A stretch of DNA of 7,565 nucleotides from UBA6136 sp964344495 (GCA_964344495.1 CAYFNI010000102.1:1-7565); one strand, 5' to 3'. Positions 1 to 6,598 are shown, counted from the stretch's first letter. Translations and numbers: made by a program. The notes: generated by a model from the letters alone, not told the origin.

Positions 1-40
1 GGGGGGGAGGGTGCATGCGGGGTCCTGTCTGGAGCGGAAC

Positions 41-77
41 AAAAAAAACCGGCGGGGGGGCAGGGCCCTCCCGCCGG
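41..77 (-). terminator. Rho-independent terminator of htpG
   Basis: Read on the minus strand, the arms CCGGCGGG (77-70) and CCCGCCGG (56-49) pair perfectly over 8 GC-rich bases. After one mismatch, a further three G-C pairs close on a loop of about 5 bases. The 3' arm is followed directly by eight T residues (48-41). It begins about 10 bases after the htpG stop codon, which is the classic layout of an intrinsic terminator. The plus strand has no T-tract after the hairpin, so termination should be one-directional. Confidence 0.9.
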
Positions 78-87
78 CTAGGGGGGG

Positions 88-1998
88 TCAGGTCAACATT
101 GTCTGCAACAGGCCGTTGAGCCGTTTGACGAACGCTGCCGGATCGTCCAGCTGGGCGCCTTCGCTGAGCACCGCCTGATCGTAGAGGAGGCTGGTCAGGT
201 CACCGAAGCGGGTGTCGTCGGTCTCTGCCTTCAGCTTCACGACCAGGCCATGGTCGGGGTTGATCTCGAACACCGGCTTGCTGGTCGGAATGGCCTGACC
301 GGCCGATTTCATGATCCGCTCCATGGTGCGGCTCATGCCGTACGAGTCGCTGACCAGACAGGCCGGCGAGTCGGTCAGGCGGGCGCTGATCTTCACTTCG
401 CTGACCTTGTCGCCGAGGACGGTCTTGATGCGGTCGACCAGTGGCTGCAGTTCCTTGGTGGCTTCCTCCTTGTGCTGCTTGTCGGCTTCATCTTCGAGCG
501 TGCCGAGGTCCAGGTCGCCCTTGGCGATGGATTGCAGCGATTTGCCCTCGTATTCGGTCAGGTAGCCGACCAGCCAGTCATCGATGCGCTCATGCAGGAG
601 CAGTACTTCCAGTCCCTTCTTGCGGAAGATTTCCAGATGCGGGCTGCTCTTGGCGGCGCCGTAGCTTTCGGCGGTGATGTAGTAGATCTTGTCCTGACCT
701 TCCTGCATGCGGCCGATGTAGTCGTCCAGTGAGACATCCTGCACGTCGGAGTCGTTATGGGTGGACGAGAAGCGCAGCAGCTTGGCGATGCGGTCCTTGT
801 TCTTGAAGTCTTCGATCGGGCCTTCCTTGAAGGCCTGGCCGAACTCGGTCCAGAAGGCGGCGTATTTGTCCGGCTGGTTGCTGGCCAGATCTTCCAGCAG
901 GCCCAGTACTTTCTTGACGGCACCGGAGCGGATTTTTTCCAGCAGGGCGTTCTCCTGCAGGATTTCGCGCGAGACGTTGAGCGGCAGCGAGTCGGAATCG
1001 ATGACCCCGCGAATGAAGCGCAGATAGCGCGGCATCAACTTGTCGGCTTCCTCGGTGATGAACACCTTGCGCACGTAGAGGCGGACGCCATGGCGCGCAT
1101 CGCGATCCCACAGGTCGAACGGCGCCTTGGCCGGGAGATACAGCAGCAGGGTGTATTCGTTGGTGCCTTCGACGCGGCTGTGAACCCGTGCCAGCGGCGA
1201 CTGGAAGTCGTGGGAGACGTGCTTGTAGAACTCCTCGTACTGCTCGTCGGTGATCTCGTCGCGGTTCTTGGCCCACAGGGCGGAGGCGCTGTTGACGGTT
1301 TCCCATTCCGGGGCGGGCGGCTCTTCGCCTTCCTTCGGCTCGCCGAACTGCGGCTTGAGCATTTCGATCGGCAGCGAGATGTGGTCGGAGAACTTGCGGA
1401 TGATGCCGCGCAGTTTCCAGTCATCGAGAAATTCGTCTTCGCCCTCGCGCAGATGCAGGGTGATGCGGGTGCCGTGTTCCGGTTTGTCGAAACTTTCCAG
1501 CGTGTAGTCACCTTCGCCGGCCGATTCCCAGCGAACGCCATGGTCGTGCGTGGTGCCGGCCTTGCGGGTTTCCAGCACCACCTTGTCGGCGACGATGAAG
1601 GAGGAGTAGAAGCCGACACCAAACTGGCCGATCAGCTGGCTGTCCTTGGCCTGGTCGCCGGTCAGGGATTCGAAGAAATGGCGGGTGCCGGAACGGGCAA
1701 TGGTGCCGATGTTTTCGCGCACTTCATCCCGCGTCATGCCGATGCCGTTATCGGTCAGGGTAAGGGTGCGGGCGTCCTTGTCGACTTCGATGCGGATTTT
1801 CAGGTTCGGATCGCCTTCATACAGGGCGTCGTCGGCCAGGGCGTTGAAGCGCAGCTTGTCGGCGGCATCCGAAGCATTGGAAATCAGTTCGCGCAGGAAG
1901 ATTTCCTTGTTGCTGTAGAGCGAGTGGATCATCAAATGCAGCAGTTGTTTGACTTCTGCTTCGAAACCCATCGTGACCTTGTTTTCGGCAACAGTCAT
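88..1998 (-). CDS. htpG: Molecular chaperone HtpG (bacterial Hsp90)
   Basis: This encodes cytosolic Hsp90, an ATP-driven homodimeric chaperone that remodels client proteins together with the DnaK system, particularly under heat stress. The 636-residue product is close to the usual bacterial length (E. coli about 624). The N-terminal GHKL ATPase domain shows FLRELISNASDA with catalytic Glu37 and Asn41, the DNGIGM motif at 83-88, an ARSGT lid segment at 101-105 and GQFGVGFYS at 124-132. The middle domain carries NVSREILQEN at 341-350, whose Arg344 matches the ATP-sensing arginine of the family. The dimerisation domain ends in LLQTMLT. The frame stays open upstream to 2490, but I chose the ATG at 1998: family homology begins there, a GGAGG lies 12 bases upstream, and a sigma-32 promoter at 2058-2086 would put the start of a longer protein outside the transcript. 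The gene appears monocistronic, with a strong terminator directly downstream. Identification is secure. Confidence 0.97.
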   Translation of the reverse strand: MTVAENKVTMGFEAEVKQLLHLMIHSLYSNKEIFLRELISNASDAADKLRFNALADDALYEGDPNLKIRIEVDKDARTLTLTDNGIGMTRDEVRENIGTIARSGTRHFFESLTGDQAKDSQLIGQFGVGFYSSFIVADKVVLETRKAGTTHDHGVRWESAGEGDYTLESFDKPEHGTRITLHLREGEDEFLDDWKLRGIIRKFSDHISLPIEMLKPQFGEPKEGEEPPAPEWETVNSASALWAKNRDEITDEQYEEFYKHVSHDFQSPLARVHSRVEGTNEYTLLLYLPAKAPFDLWDRDARHGVRLYVRKVFITEEADKLMPRYLRFIRGVIDSDSLPLNVSREILQENALLEKIRSGAVKKVLGLLEDLASNQPDKYAAFWTEFGQAFKEGPIEDFKNKDRIAKLLRFSSTHNDSDVQDVSLDDYIGRMQEGQDKIYYITAESYGAAKSSPHLEIFRKKGLEVLLLHERIDDWLVGYLTEYEGKSLQSIAKGDLDLGTLEDEADKQHKEEATKELQPLVDRIKTVLGDKVSEVKISARLTDSPACLVSDSYGMSRTMERIMKSAGQAIPTSKPVFEINPDHGLVVKLKAETDDTRFGDLTSLLYDQAVLSEGAQLDDPAAFVKRLNGLLQTMLT

Positions 1999-2010
1999 GG
2001 CGTTGTCTAG

Positions 2011-2015
2011 CCTCC
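2011..2015 (-). promoter_or_regulatory. Ribosome binding site of htpG
   Basis: GGAGG on the minus strand lies 12 bases before the ATG at 1998. The spacing is somewhat long, but it is the only good Shine-Dalgarno match near the conserved N-terminus. It helps reject the longer open frame, which would add 164 unrelated residues. Confidence 0.7.
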
Positions 2016-2057
2016 AGAGTCGGGTGGTTCGGTGAGTAAAAAAGGGTTGAGCCGGAA

Positions 2058-2086
2058 AAGTGGGGGCGGGCCTGACGGTTTTCAAG
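2058..2086 (-). promoter_or_regulatory. Sigma-32 (RpoH) heat-shock promoter of htpG
   Basis: On the minus strand there is a perfect -35 CTTGAAA (2086-2080), a 14-base spacer, and a -10 CCCCACTT (2065-2058). The established RpoH consensus is CTTGAAA then CCCCATNT with about 13-15 bases between, so only one specified base differs. Transcription should start near 2050, giving a leader of about 50 bases before the htpG ATG. htpG is a well-known RpoH regulon member, so sequence and biology agree. Confidence 0.85.
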
Positions 2087-2103
2087 ACGGGCAGTGCGGT
2101 CTG

Positions 2104-2163
2104 GACGCCGTGCGTACCCGGACACGTGTTCGGGCGGTCTGCACGATGGGCGTCAACGGCGTC
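2104..2163. repeat. Perfect 8-base inverted repeat with 44-base spacer
   Basis: GACGCCGT (2104-2111) and ACGGCGTC (2156-2163) are exact reverse complements. They bracket the near-palindrome at 2117-2134, although the two dyads are not concentric. They could form a long-range stem in a transcript or be a chance match in GC-rich DNA. Confidence 0.3.
2117..2134. repeat. 18-base near-palindrome, possible operator
   Basis: CCCGGACACGTGTTCGGG is an inverted repeat of two 9-base halves around a CACGTG core. Its single deviation (G opposite T) would still pair as a wobble in RNA. It lies about 30 bases upstream of the RpoH -35 box of htpG and about 480 bases upstream of the decarboxylase start. Its form suits a dimeric helix-turn-helix regulator such as a TetR- or LacI-type protein, but no regulator gene is in the window and the role is inferred. 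Confidence 0.4.
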
Positions 2164-2442
2164 GGGCCTATTGATCGGGCGAGAAGGTCGTGGGGGTCGT
2201 GTCGGGACACTGGTCGAGGAAGGCTGGCACCGACAGGCCGGAGCCGGGCCGCGCTGACCCGCTGGGCTGGCCGGGCGGGTGTGGCTCACGTAGGCCCAGT
2301 GCCCCACCTGAACGGTCGAGCCCGTTGTCATCGTATCCGGCAGGCGAATGCCAGGGCGGAAAGGGTCGTTTTCAGGGGGGATTGTTCCGTTCTGACAGGG
2401 GTTTCGAGAGCGGTTGGAAAGAGATTCAGTAAGGGTATCAGG

Positions 2443-2471
2443 GTGGCCGCTTGACGGATGTGGGCGGCCAC
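2443..2471. repeat. Perfect inverted repeat around the decarboxylase -35 box
   Basis: GTGGCCGC (2443-2450) and GCGGCCAC (2464-2471) are exact reverse complements separated by 13 bases. Equivalent positions of the arms are 21 bases apart, about two helical turns, so a dimeric protein could hold both half-sites on one face of the DNA. The arms enclose the candidate -35 TTGACG and end next to the -10 hexamer, which is a typical repressor position. The regulator is unknown. Confidence 0.4.
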
Positions 2472-2478
2472 TTAAGAT
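2451..2478 (+). promoter_or_regulatory. Candidate sigma-70 promoter of the decarboxylase gene
   Basis: TTGACG (2451-2456, five of six consensus bases) is followed after 16 bases by TAAGAT (2473-2478, four of six). Transcription would begin near 2485, leaving a leader of about 130 bases. A weaker alternative is TTGGAA (2414-2419) with TATCAG (2436-2441), also 16 bases apart. The inverted repeat overlapping the first candidate favours it as the regulated promoter. Confidence 0.4.
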
Positions 2479-2601
2479 GAAAGCCTTCAACCACGCCCCG
2501 TCCGCGTGGGTGTGGATTCGGGCGCTGGCGTTTCCGGCGTGAGCTGACGCGAGTCCACCGGTCCCGCACCCTGAGCGATACCCCTATCCAATACCCTTTT
2601 C

Positions 2602-2607
2602 GGAGAA
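2602..2607 (+). promoter_or_regulatory. Ribosome binding site of the decarboxylase gene
   Basis: GGAGAA ends 6 bases before the ATG at 2614. This is good Shine-Dalgarno spacing and fixes the start at the residue from which similarity to the family begins. Confidence 0.7.
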
Positions 2608-2613
2608 TCCTGC

Positions 2614-4302
2614 ATGCACAGATCCCATCCCACCGTTGCCGAATATGTCATCCAGCGTCTGGCCGCTCTCGGCATTGATCGCGTGTTCGGCCTGCCGGGG
2701 GATTATTCCTTTCCGATTGATGATGCGATCGAGACGACGCCGGGTATCCAGTGGGTCTTGTGCGCGAACGAGCTGAATGCCGCCTATGCCGCGGACGGCT
2801 ATGCCCGGGTGCGGGGTGCAGCGGTGATGACGACCACCTATGGGGTGGGGGAGCTGAGCGCCATCAATGGCTTGATGGGGGCCCGCGCGCATCGTCTGCC
2901 GGTGTTTCATCTGGTGGGGGCGCCAAGCCTGCGGCTGCAGCGCAAGCATCTGGTGGCGCACCATACGCTGGGCGACGGGGTGTATGGCAACTTTGTCGCG
3001 ATTGCGGCCGCCGCGGGCTGCGTCAGTGCCGTCCTGACCCCGGACAACGCGATTCTGGAACTGGAACGTGTCATCGCCGAGGCCCTGCGTCAGAGTGCTC
3101 CGGCCTACATTCAGATACCGCAGGATCTCGCCAAGATGCCGGTTATTGGTACGCCGGTATCGGGCCAGCCGCTGGCGGCAGTGCGCCGCAACGGCAGCGA
3201 TCCCCGGGAATTGGCGGCGGCGCTGGAGGAGATCCTGGCGCGTCTGAATACGGCACGCAATCCGGTGGTGTTGCCGACCATGCTGGTCGCGCGGTATGGC
3301 CTGACCCACGCCTGTCTGGCGCTGATCAACCGGACCCGGCTGCCGTTCGCGGCGGCACCCATCGACAAGGGTCTGTTCTCCGAGGCGCATCCCCAGTTTC
3401 TGGGAATCTACAACGGCGTCAATTCGGCGCCGGCGAGCGTCAAGGCACAGGTCGAGACGGCTGATCTGATTCTGGAGATCGGCGATCACATCGAGGTCGA
3501 TCTCAATACCGGCCTGCGGACCAACGACATCGACCCGGGCCGGCTGATCACGCTGGCGGAAGACCATGTCCGCATCGGCGACAAGGTCTTTTCCTGTGTC
3601 GCACTCGGTGATCTGCTGCAGGCCTTGCTGCCGGTCGCACCGGTGTTTGCGTCGCCGACGGTGCCGGCAGAGCCGCTTCCGCCAGTGCCGGCCGGGCGGG
3701 CTGACGAGGCGTTGACGTCAGCGAGTTTTTACCCGCGCTTGCAGGGCCTGCTGCGTGACGGGGACGTGCTGGTGGGCGAGACCGGGTCGTGCATGTTTCA
3801 TCTGAACAAGCTCCGGCTGCCCGACGGCGTGTCCTATCAGGCGCAGGGACTGTGGGGCTCGATCGGGTGGGCAACGCCGGCGACGCTGGGCGTCGCGCTG
3901 GCAGACCGGCAGCGTCGCGTGATCCTGGTGACGGGCGATGGCTCGCATCAATTGACCGCCAATGAACTCGGCGTCATGGGACAGGAAGGCATCAAGCCGG
4001 TGATTTTCGTGCTCAATAACGGGCTGTTCGCCATTGAGGAAGTGCTGATTCCGGAAGAAGGCCCGGTGCGGAGTTATGACCGGCTGCCGCGCTGGGATTA
4101 TCGTGCCCTGCCGGCGGCGATGGGCTGCAAGGACTGGTTCGTGGCCCGGGTGTCGACCCTTGGCGAACTGGAGCAGGTGCTGTCGCAGATCCCGACGCTG
4201 GATCGGGCGGCCTATATCGAAGTCATCCTGCCGGCGGCCGAGAATCACCGGTTTTCCCTGGAGGTGATCGAGCGGCTGTATGAGGAGAAAACCCCGGACT
4301 GA
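2614..4302 (+). CDS. Thiamine-diphosphate 2-keto-acid decarboxylase (pyruvate/indolepyruvate decarboxylase family)
   Basis: This predicted cytosolic enzyme non-oxidatively decarboxylates a 2-keto acid to an aldehyde plus CO2, using thiamine diphosphate and Mg2+. The 562 residues match the family length. The N-terminal PYR domain (about 1-170) has GDY at 29-31, whose Asp30 matches the conserved active-site Asp. It also has ELNAAYAADGYAR with the cofactor-activating Glu53, and the paired histidines of AHHTLGDG at 116-117, a hallmark separating this family from acetolactate synthases. A central domain spans about 195-340. The C-terminal PP domain has GDG at 441-443 and the closing NN at 468-469, the Mg2+/diphosphate motif. 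The following IEE (474-476) provides the active-site Glu. The loop after it, up to EEGP, is about two residues longer than in the Zymomonas enzyme as I recall it, so substrate preference (pyruvate, indolepyruvate, phenylpyruvate or branched-chain keto acid) cannot be assigned. The gene stands alone, divergent from htpG and convergent with the flavoprotein gene. No alcohol or aldehyde dehydrogenase is adjacent. Confidence 0.9.
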   Translation: MHRSHPTVAEYVIQRLAALGIDRVFGLPGDYSFPIDDAIETTPGIQWVLCANELNAAYAADGYARVRGAAVMTTTYGVGELSAINGLMGARAHRLPVFHLVGAPSLRLQRKHLVAHHTLGDGVYGNFVAIAAAAGCVSAVLTPDNAILELERVIAEALRQSAPAYIQIPQDLAKMPVIGTPVSGQPLAAVRRNGSDPRELAAALEEILARLNTARNPVVLPTMLVARYGLTHACLALINRTRLPFAAAPIDKGLFSEAHPQFLGIYNGVNSAPASVKAQVETADLILEIGDHIEVDLNTGLRTNDIDPGRLITLAEDHVRIGDKVFSCVALGDLLQALLPVAPVFASPTVPAEPLPPVPAGRADEALTSASFYPRLQGLLRDGDVLVGETGSCMFHLNKLRLPDGVSYQAQGLWGSIGWATPATLGVALADRQRRVILVTGDGSHQLTANELGVMGQEGIKPVIFVLNNGLFAIEEVLIPEEGPVRSYDRLPRWDYRALPAAMGCKDWFVARVSTLGELEQVLSQIPTLDRAAYIEVILPAAENHRFSLEVIERLYEEKTPD

Positions 4303-4369
4303 TCGCCTGATGGCCCTGTTCGGGCCCCGCCGCTGCCGTCGGAGCTGGCGTGAGATGGGCCGGCGGCCG

Positions 4370-5389
4370 CTACAGCAGGTACGGATGCGCGGCGTTAAAG
4401 CCGTGAACCTTGGCGCGGGGCTTGAATGCCGGCGGTTGCCACGGGTCGGTGGTCAGGCCGGCCAGGTAGCTGCCCAGCCACAGTGCCTGCTGGCGGATCG
4501 GCATGACATAGGCATAGATCCGGCCGTCGGCACATTCAACCGCATCGCCCAGCGCGAAAATGTCGGGATCGGTGGTGCGTAAATGGTCGTCGACAGCAAT
4601 GCCGCGCCGAACCTCCAGTCCGGCCGCCTGAGCCAGTTCGGTGCGCGGCTTGAAGCCGGTGGCGAGCAGGATGCCGTCGAAGCCGGTCTCAAGGCCGGTG
4701 GCGAGGCGGAGTGCCGGTCGTCCGTCCTGCTGTTCGAATCCCTCTACGCCGGCCTCCAGACGCACGTCGATGCCCATCCCGGTCAGAACGTCGCGCAACG
4801 AGGCCGAATCCTCCTCCACCAGCTGCCGCTCCATCAGCCGCGGCAGGGCGTGGAACAGCACTACGGCATCGCCCGCCTTGGCCAGATCGGAGGCGACTTC
4901 ACAGCCGATCAGGCCGCCGCCCACCACGGCCCAGCGCGGCTGGCGGTGTTGGGCGCACAGCTCGGCGCGGATCCGGCGGAGGGCAATCAGGTCATCCAGG
5001 CTGTTGACGACATGGAACAGCGCTTCGGCGCCCCGGAACGGCGGCGGCACGAAGGCCGCCGAGCCGGTGGCCAGCACCAGCCGGTCGTAGTCGAGCGCGG
5101 CGTCCTGACCCAGACGACGGTAGCGCACGGTTTTGGCGGCGCGGTCGAGGGCCGTTACGTCGGCGGCCTCCAGTACCTCGATTCCGGCGGCACGCAGGTC
5201 GTCGAAGGTGCGCAGGATGATCTTGGTTTCGATGTCGTCACGGGAAAAGCCATGCGACAGCATCGGCCGTGAGTAGTAGCCGTGGGTCTCATGGGTAAGC
5301 ACGGTCAGACGGGTGTCCGGAGCGTGTTTGCGCAGTTCCTCGGCAAGCGTGATGCCGGCCATGCCGGAGCCGATGATGACCGTGTGCAT
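4370..5389 (-). CDS. NAD(P)H/FAD oxidoreductase, rubredoxin-reductase (RubB/AlkT/NorW)-like
   Basis: This is a two-dinucleotide-fold flavoprotein that should pass electrons from NAD(P)H through FAD to a small redox partner. In its closest recognisable relatives the partner is rubredoxin or flavorubredoxin. The FAD fold starts at once with GSGMAG (7-12). It is followed by YYSRPMLSHGFS (38-49), which resembles the YSKPMLSTGFS segment of Pseudomonas rubredoxin reductase. ATGS is at 107-110, the second nucleotide fold at GGGLIG (157-162), ATGFKPRTEL at 243-252 and the FAD-contacting GD at 281-282, then YVMPIRQQA. No CxxC redox pair of the thioredoxin- or glutathione-reductase kind is visible. The start at 5389 is favoured over 5440 because GGGAGG lies 5 bases upstream and the Rossmann fold begins at residue 3. 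At 339 residues it is shorter than the roughly 380 typical of RubB/NorW, the loss being in the C-terminal domain. It starts 28 bases after trpS and is probably cotranscribed with it. No rubredoxin gene is in view. Confidence 0.85.
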   Translation of the reverse strand: MHTVIIGSGMAGITLAEELRKHAPDTRLTVLTHETHGYYSRPMLSHGFSRDDIETKIILRTFDDLRAAGIEVLEAADVTALDRAAKTVRYRRLGQDAALDYDRLVLATGSAAFVPPPFRGAEALFHVVNSLDDLIALRRIRAELCAQHRQPRWAVVGGGLIGCEVASDLAKAGDAVVLFHALPRLMERQLVEEDSASLRDVLTGMGIDVRLEAGVEGFEQQDGRPALRLATGLETGFDGILLATGFKPRTELAQAAGLEVRRGIAVDDHLRTTDPDIFALGDAVECADGRIYAYVMPIRQQALWLGSYLAGLTTDPWQPPAFKPRAKVHGFNAAHPYLL

Positions 5390-5394
5390 GCGAA

Positions 5395-5400
5395 CCTCCC
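5395..5400 (-). promoter_or_regulatory. Ribosome binding site of the flavoprotein gene
   Basis: GGGAGG on the minus strand lies 5 bases before the ATG at 5389 and within the 28-base trpS-flavoprotein gap. It decides the start and excludes the 17-residue upstream extension, which would begin inside trpS. Confidence 0.75.
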
Positions 5401-5417
5401 GAAAACGTGTGCGCGGC

Positions 5418-6431
5418 TTAGCCGAGCGGGCGGATGCCAATGCTGGCGCGGATTTCCTGCATGAACGGCCGGCTGTAGTCGCGGGCCTTTACCGCGCCGT
5501 CCTGGAGGGCCGCCTCGATTTTTTCCGGCGCCTGCAACAGGGCGTCGTAGCGCTCCCGGGCGTCCTTGAGGTGATCGTTCAGGTACTCGAACAGCACGCC
5601 CTTCATCTCGCCCCAGCCGATGCCTTCGGCGTAGCGGACACGGACGGCTGCGGTTTCCTCTGCGGTGGCAAAGGCCTTGTAGATGCTGAACAGCGTGCAG
5701 TTGTCCGGATCCTTCGGCTCGCCCGGTTCCTGCGAATTGGTCTTGATCTTGTTGATGAGCTTGCGGAACTTCTTCTCGTCCATGAACAGCGGGATGGTGT
5801 TGTCGTAGCTCTTGCTCATCTTGCGGCCATCCAGACCGAGCAGGGTGGCGGTGTCCTCACTGACTACCGCCTCCGGGATGGCGAAGTGTTCGCCGTAAAT
5901 GTGATTGAAGCGGCCGGCGATGTCGCGCGCCATCTCGATGTGCTGGATCTGGTCCTTGCCCACCGGGACCTCATGGGCGTTGAACATGAGGATGTCGGCC
6001 GCCATCAGGACCGGGTAATTGAACAGCCCCATGGTCACGCCCTTGTCGGGATCGGCCTCGCCGCTGTCCTGGTTGCTCTGGACCGCCGCCTTGTAGGCGT
6101 GGGCGCGGTTCATGAGGCCCTTGGCGGTGACGCAGTTGAGAATCCACGCCAGTTCGGCGATTTCCGGCACATCGGACTGGCGGTAGAACACGGCATTGGC
6201 GGTATCGAGGCCCAGGGCCAGCCAGGTCGCGGCGATTTCCAGCGTGGATTGGCGCACCCGTTCCGGATCCTGGCACTTGATCAGCGCGTGATAGTCGGCC
6301 AGAAAATAGAACGGCAGCACGTCATGCCGGTGACTGGCTTCGATGGCGGGCCGGATGGCGCCAACGTAGTTGCCGAGGTGCGGGGTGCCGGTGGTGGTGA
6401 TGCCGGTCAGGACATGCCGTTTGCTGCTCAT
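5418..6431 (-). CDS. trpS: Tryptophanyl-tRNA synthetase
   Basis: This class I aminoacyl-tRNA synthetase charges tRNA-Trp with tryptophan using ATP in the cytosol, and works as a homodimer. The 337 residues match the bacterial norm (E. coli 334). The HIGH-equivalent signature is PHLGN at 17-21 within TTTGTPHLGNYVGA. KMSKS is intact at 204-208 in GRKMSKSYDN. Between them lie the family segments AKGLMNRAHAYKA, NYPVLMAADILMFNA (138-152) and VPVGKDQIQH (155-164), which line the tryptophan/adenylate site and dimer interface. The start at 6431 gives the canonical MSSKRHVLTG N-terminus. The frame is open to 6614, but the extra 61 residues are not family-like. There is no strong Shine-Dalgarno before the ATG. 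The gene is first of a probable two-gene unit with the flavoprotein and is divergent from the PilZ-like gene. I see no leader peptide rich in tryptophan codons and no T-box. Confidence 0.96.
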   Translation of the reverse strand: MSSKRHVLTGITTTGTPHLGNYVGAIRPAIEASHRHDVLPFYFLADYHALIKCQDPERVRQSTLEIAATWLALGLDTANAVFYRQSDVPEIAELAWILNCVTAKGLMNRAHAYKAAVQSNQDSGEADPDKGVTMGLFNYPVLMAADILMFNAHEVPVGKDQIQHIEMARDIAGRFNHIYGEHFAIPEAVVSEDTATLLGLDGRKMSKSYDNTIPLFMDEKKFRKLINKIKTNSQEPGEPKDPDNCTLFSIYKAFATAEETAAVRVRYAEGIGWGEMKGVLFEYLNDHLKDARERYDALLQAPEKIEAALQDGAVKARDYSRPFMQEIRASIGIRPLG

Positions 6432-6507
6432 GGATGCGGTCTGCTCAGAACGATAAGAGAATAGGCTGCGGGTGATGCGCCCGATGGATGGGCTGAAAAA
6501 CGGCGGA

Positions 6508-6538
6508 ACATTACCACAGGCCGACCCCGTACGGCCAA
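6508..6538 (-). promoter_or_regulatory. Candidate promoter of trpS
   Basis: The minus strand shows an extended -10, TGG followed by TAATGT (6516-6508), and a weak -35 TTGGCC (6538-6533) with a long 19-base spacer. The extended -10 may compensate. The transcript would start near 6500, about 70 bases before the trpS ATG. The call rests on pattern only. Confidence 0.3.
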
Positions 6539-6592
6539 GTTCATCTGGGTATCGCCGGTCCGGTTGCAGGGTCAGTGCGGCCCGGTCTGGAT

Positions 6593-6598
6593 TACAAT
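6593..6598 (+). promoter_or_regulatory. Candidate -10 box of the PilZ-like/queD cluster
   Basis: TACAAT matches five of six -10 consensus positions. No good -35 lies at normal distance; TTGCAG at 6564-6569 is 23 bases away. If real, transcription starts near 6605, so the ATG at 6597 could not be the start of the PilZ-like protein. Confidence 0.3.

Larger units (their letters stand above)
1999..2613. other. Divergent intergenic region between htpG and the decarboxylase gene
   Basis: About 615 bases hold no gene I can support. Open frames cross it on both strands, but they encode Arg/Pro/Gly-rich sequence with no recognisable domain, and they overlap promoter elements. The region contains the htpG leader and RpoH promoter (2058-2086), an 18-base near-palindrome (2117-2134), and an 8-base inverted repeat (2104-2111 with 2156-2163) that spans it. 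Further right are a small GTGTC/GACAC dyad near 2200, a sigma-70-like promoter with a flanking inverted repeat (2443-2478), and a leader of roughly 130 bases before the decarboxylase start that may fold at 2512-2558. Between about 2210 and 2440 I see nothing definite. Confidence 0.7.

Noticed and set aside
757..2010. Long plus-strand open frame (417 residues) antisense to htpG
   Set aside because: It mirrors the htpG coding frame in GC-rich DNA, has no recognisable domain, and lies wholly opposite a certain gene.
2032..2454. Plus-strand open frame of 140 residues in the divergent intergenic region
   Set aside because: It is Arg/Gly-rich with no domain, has only a weak start context (GTG with no clear Shine-Dalgarno), and overlaps the htpG promoter and dyads.
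1999..2490. N-terminal extension of HtpG by 164 residues (open frame to 2490)
   Set aside because: The extension is Pro/Arg/Thr-rich without family similarity, and it contains the RpoH promoter and the GGAGG site used by the canonical start.
2566..2600. TPP-riboswitch-like string (CTGAGCGATACCCCTATCC) before the ThDP enzyme gene
   Set aside because: It recalls the CUGAGA...ACCC part of the THI element, but the conserved 3' half (CUGGAUAAUGCCAGC-like) and the closing stem are absent, and there is too little room before the start codon.
4303..4369. Terminator between the convergent decarboxylase and flavoprotein genes
   Set aside because: A GGCCC/GGGCC hairpin (4312-4326) is present, but it has only 5 base pairs and no T-tract on either strand, so no intrinsic terminator can be claimed.
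5313..6464. Long plus-strand open frame (383 residues) antisense to trpS
   Set aside because: It is a shadow of the trpS codon structure; TrpS motifs are intact on the other strand.
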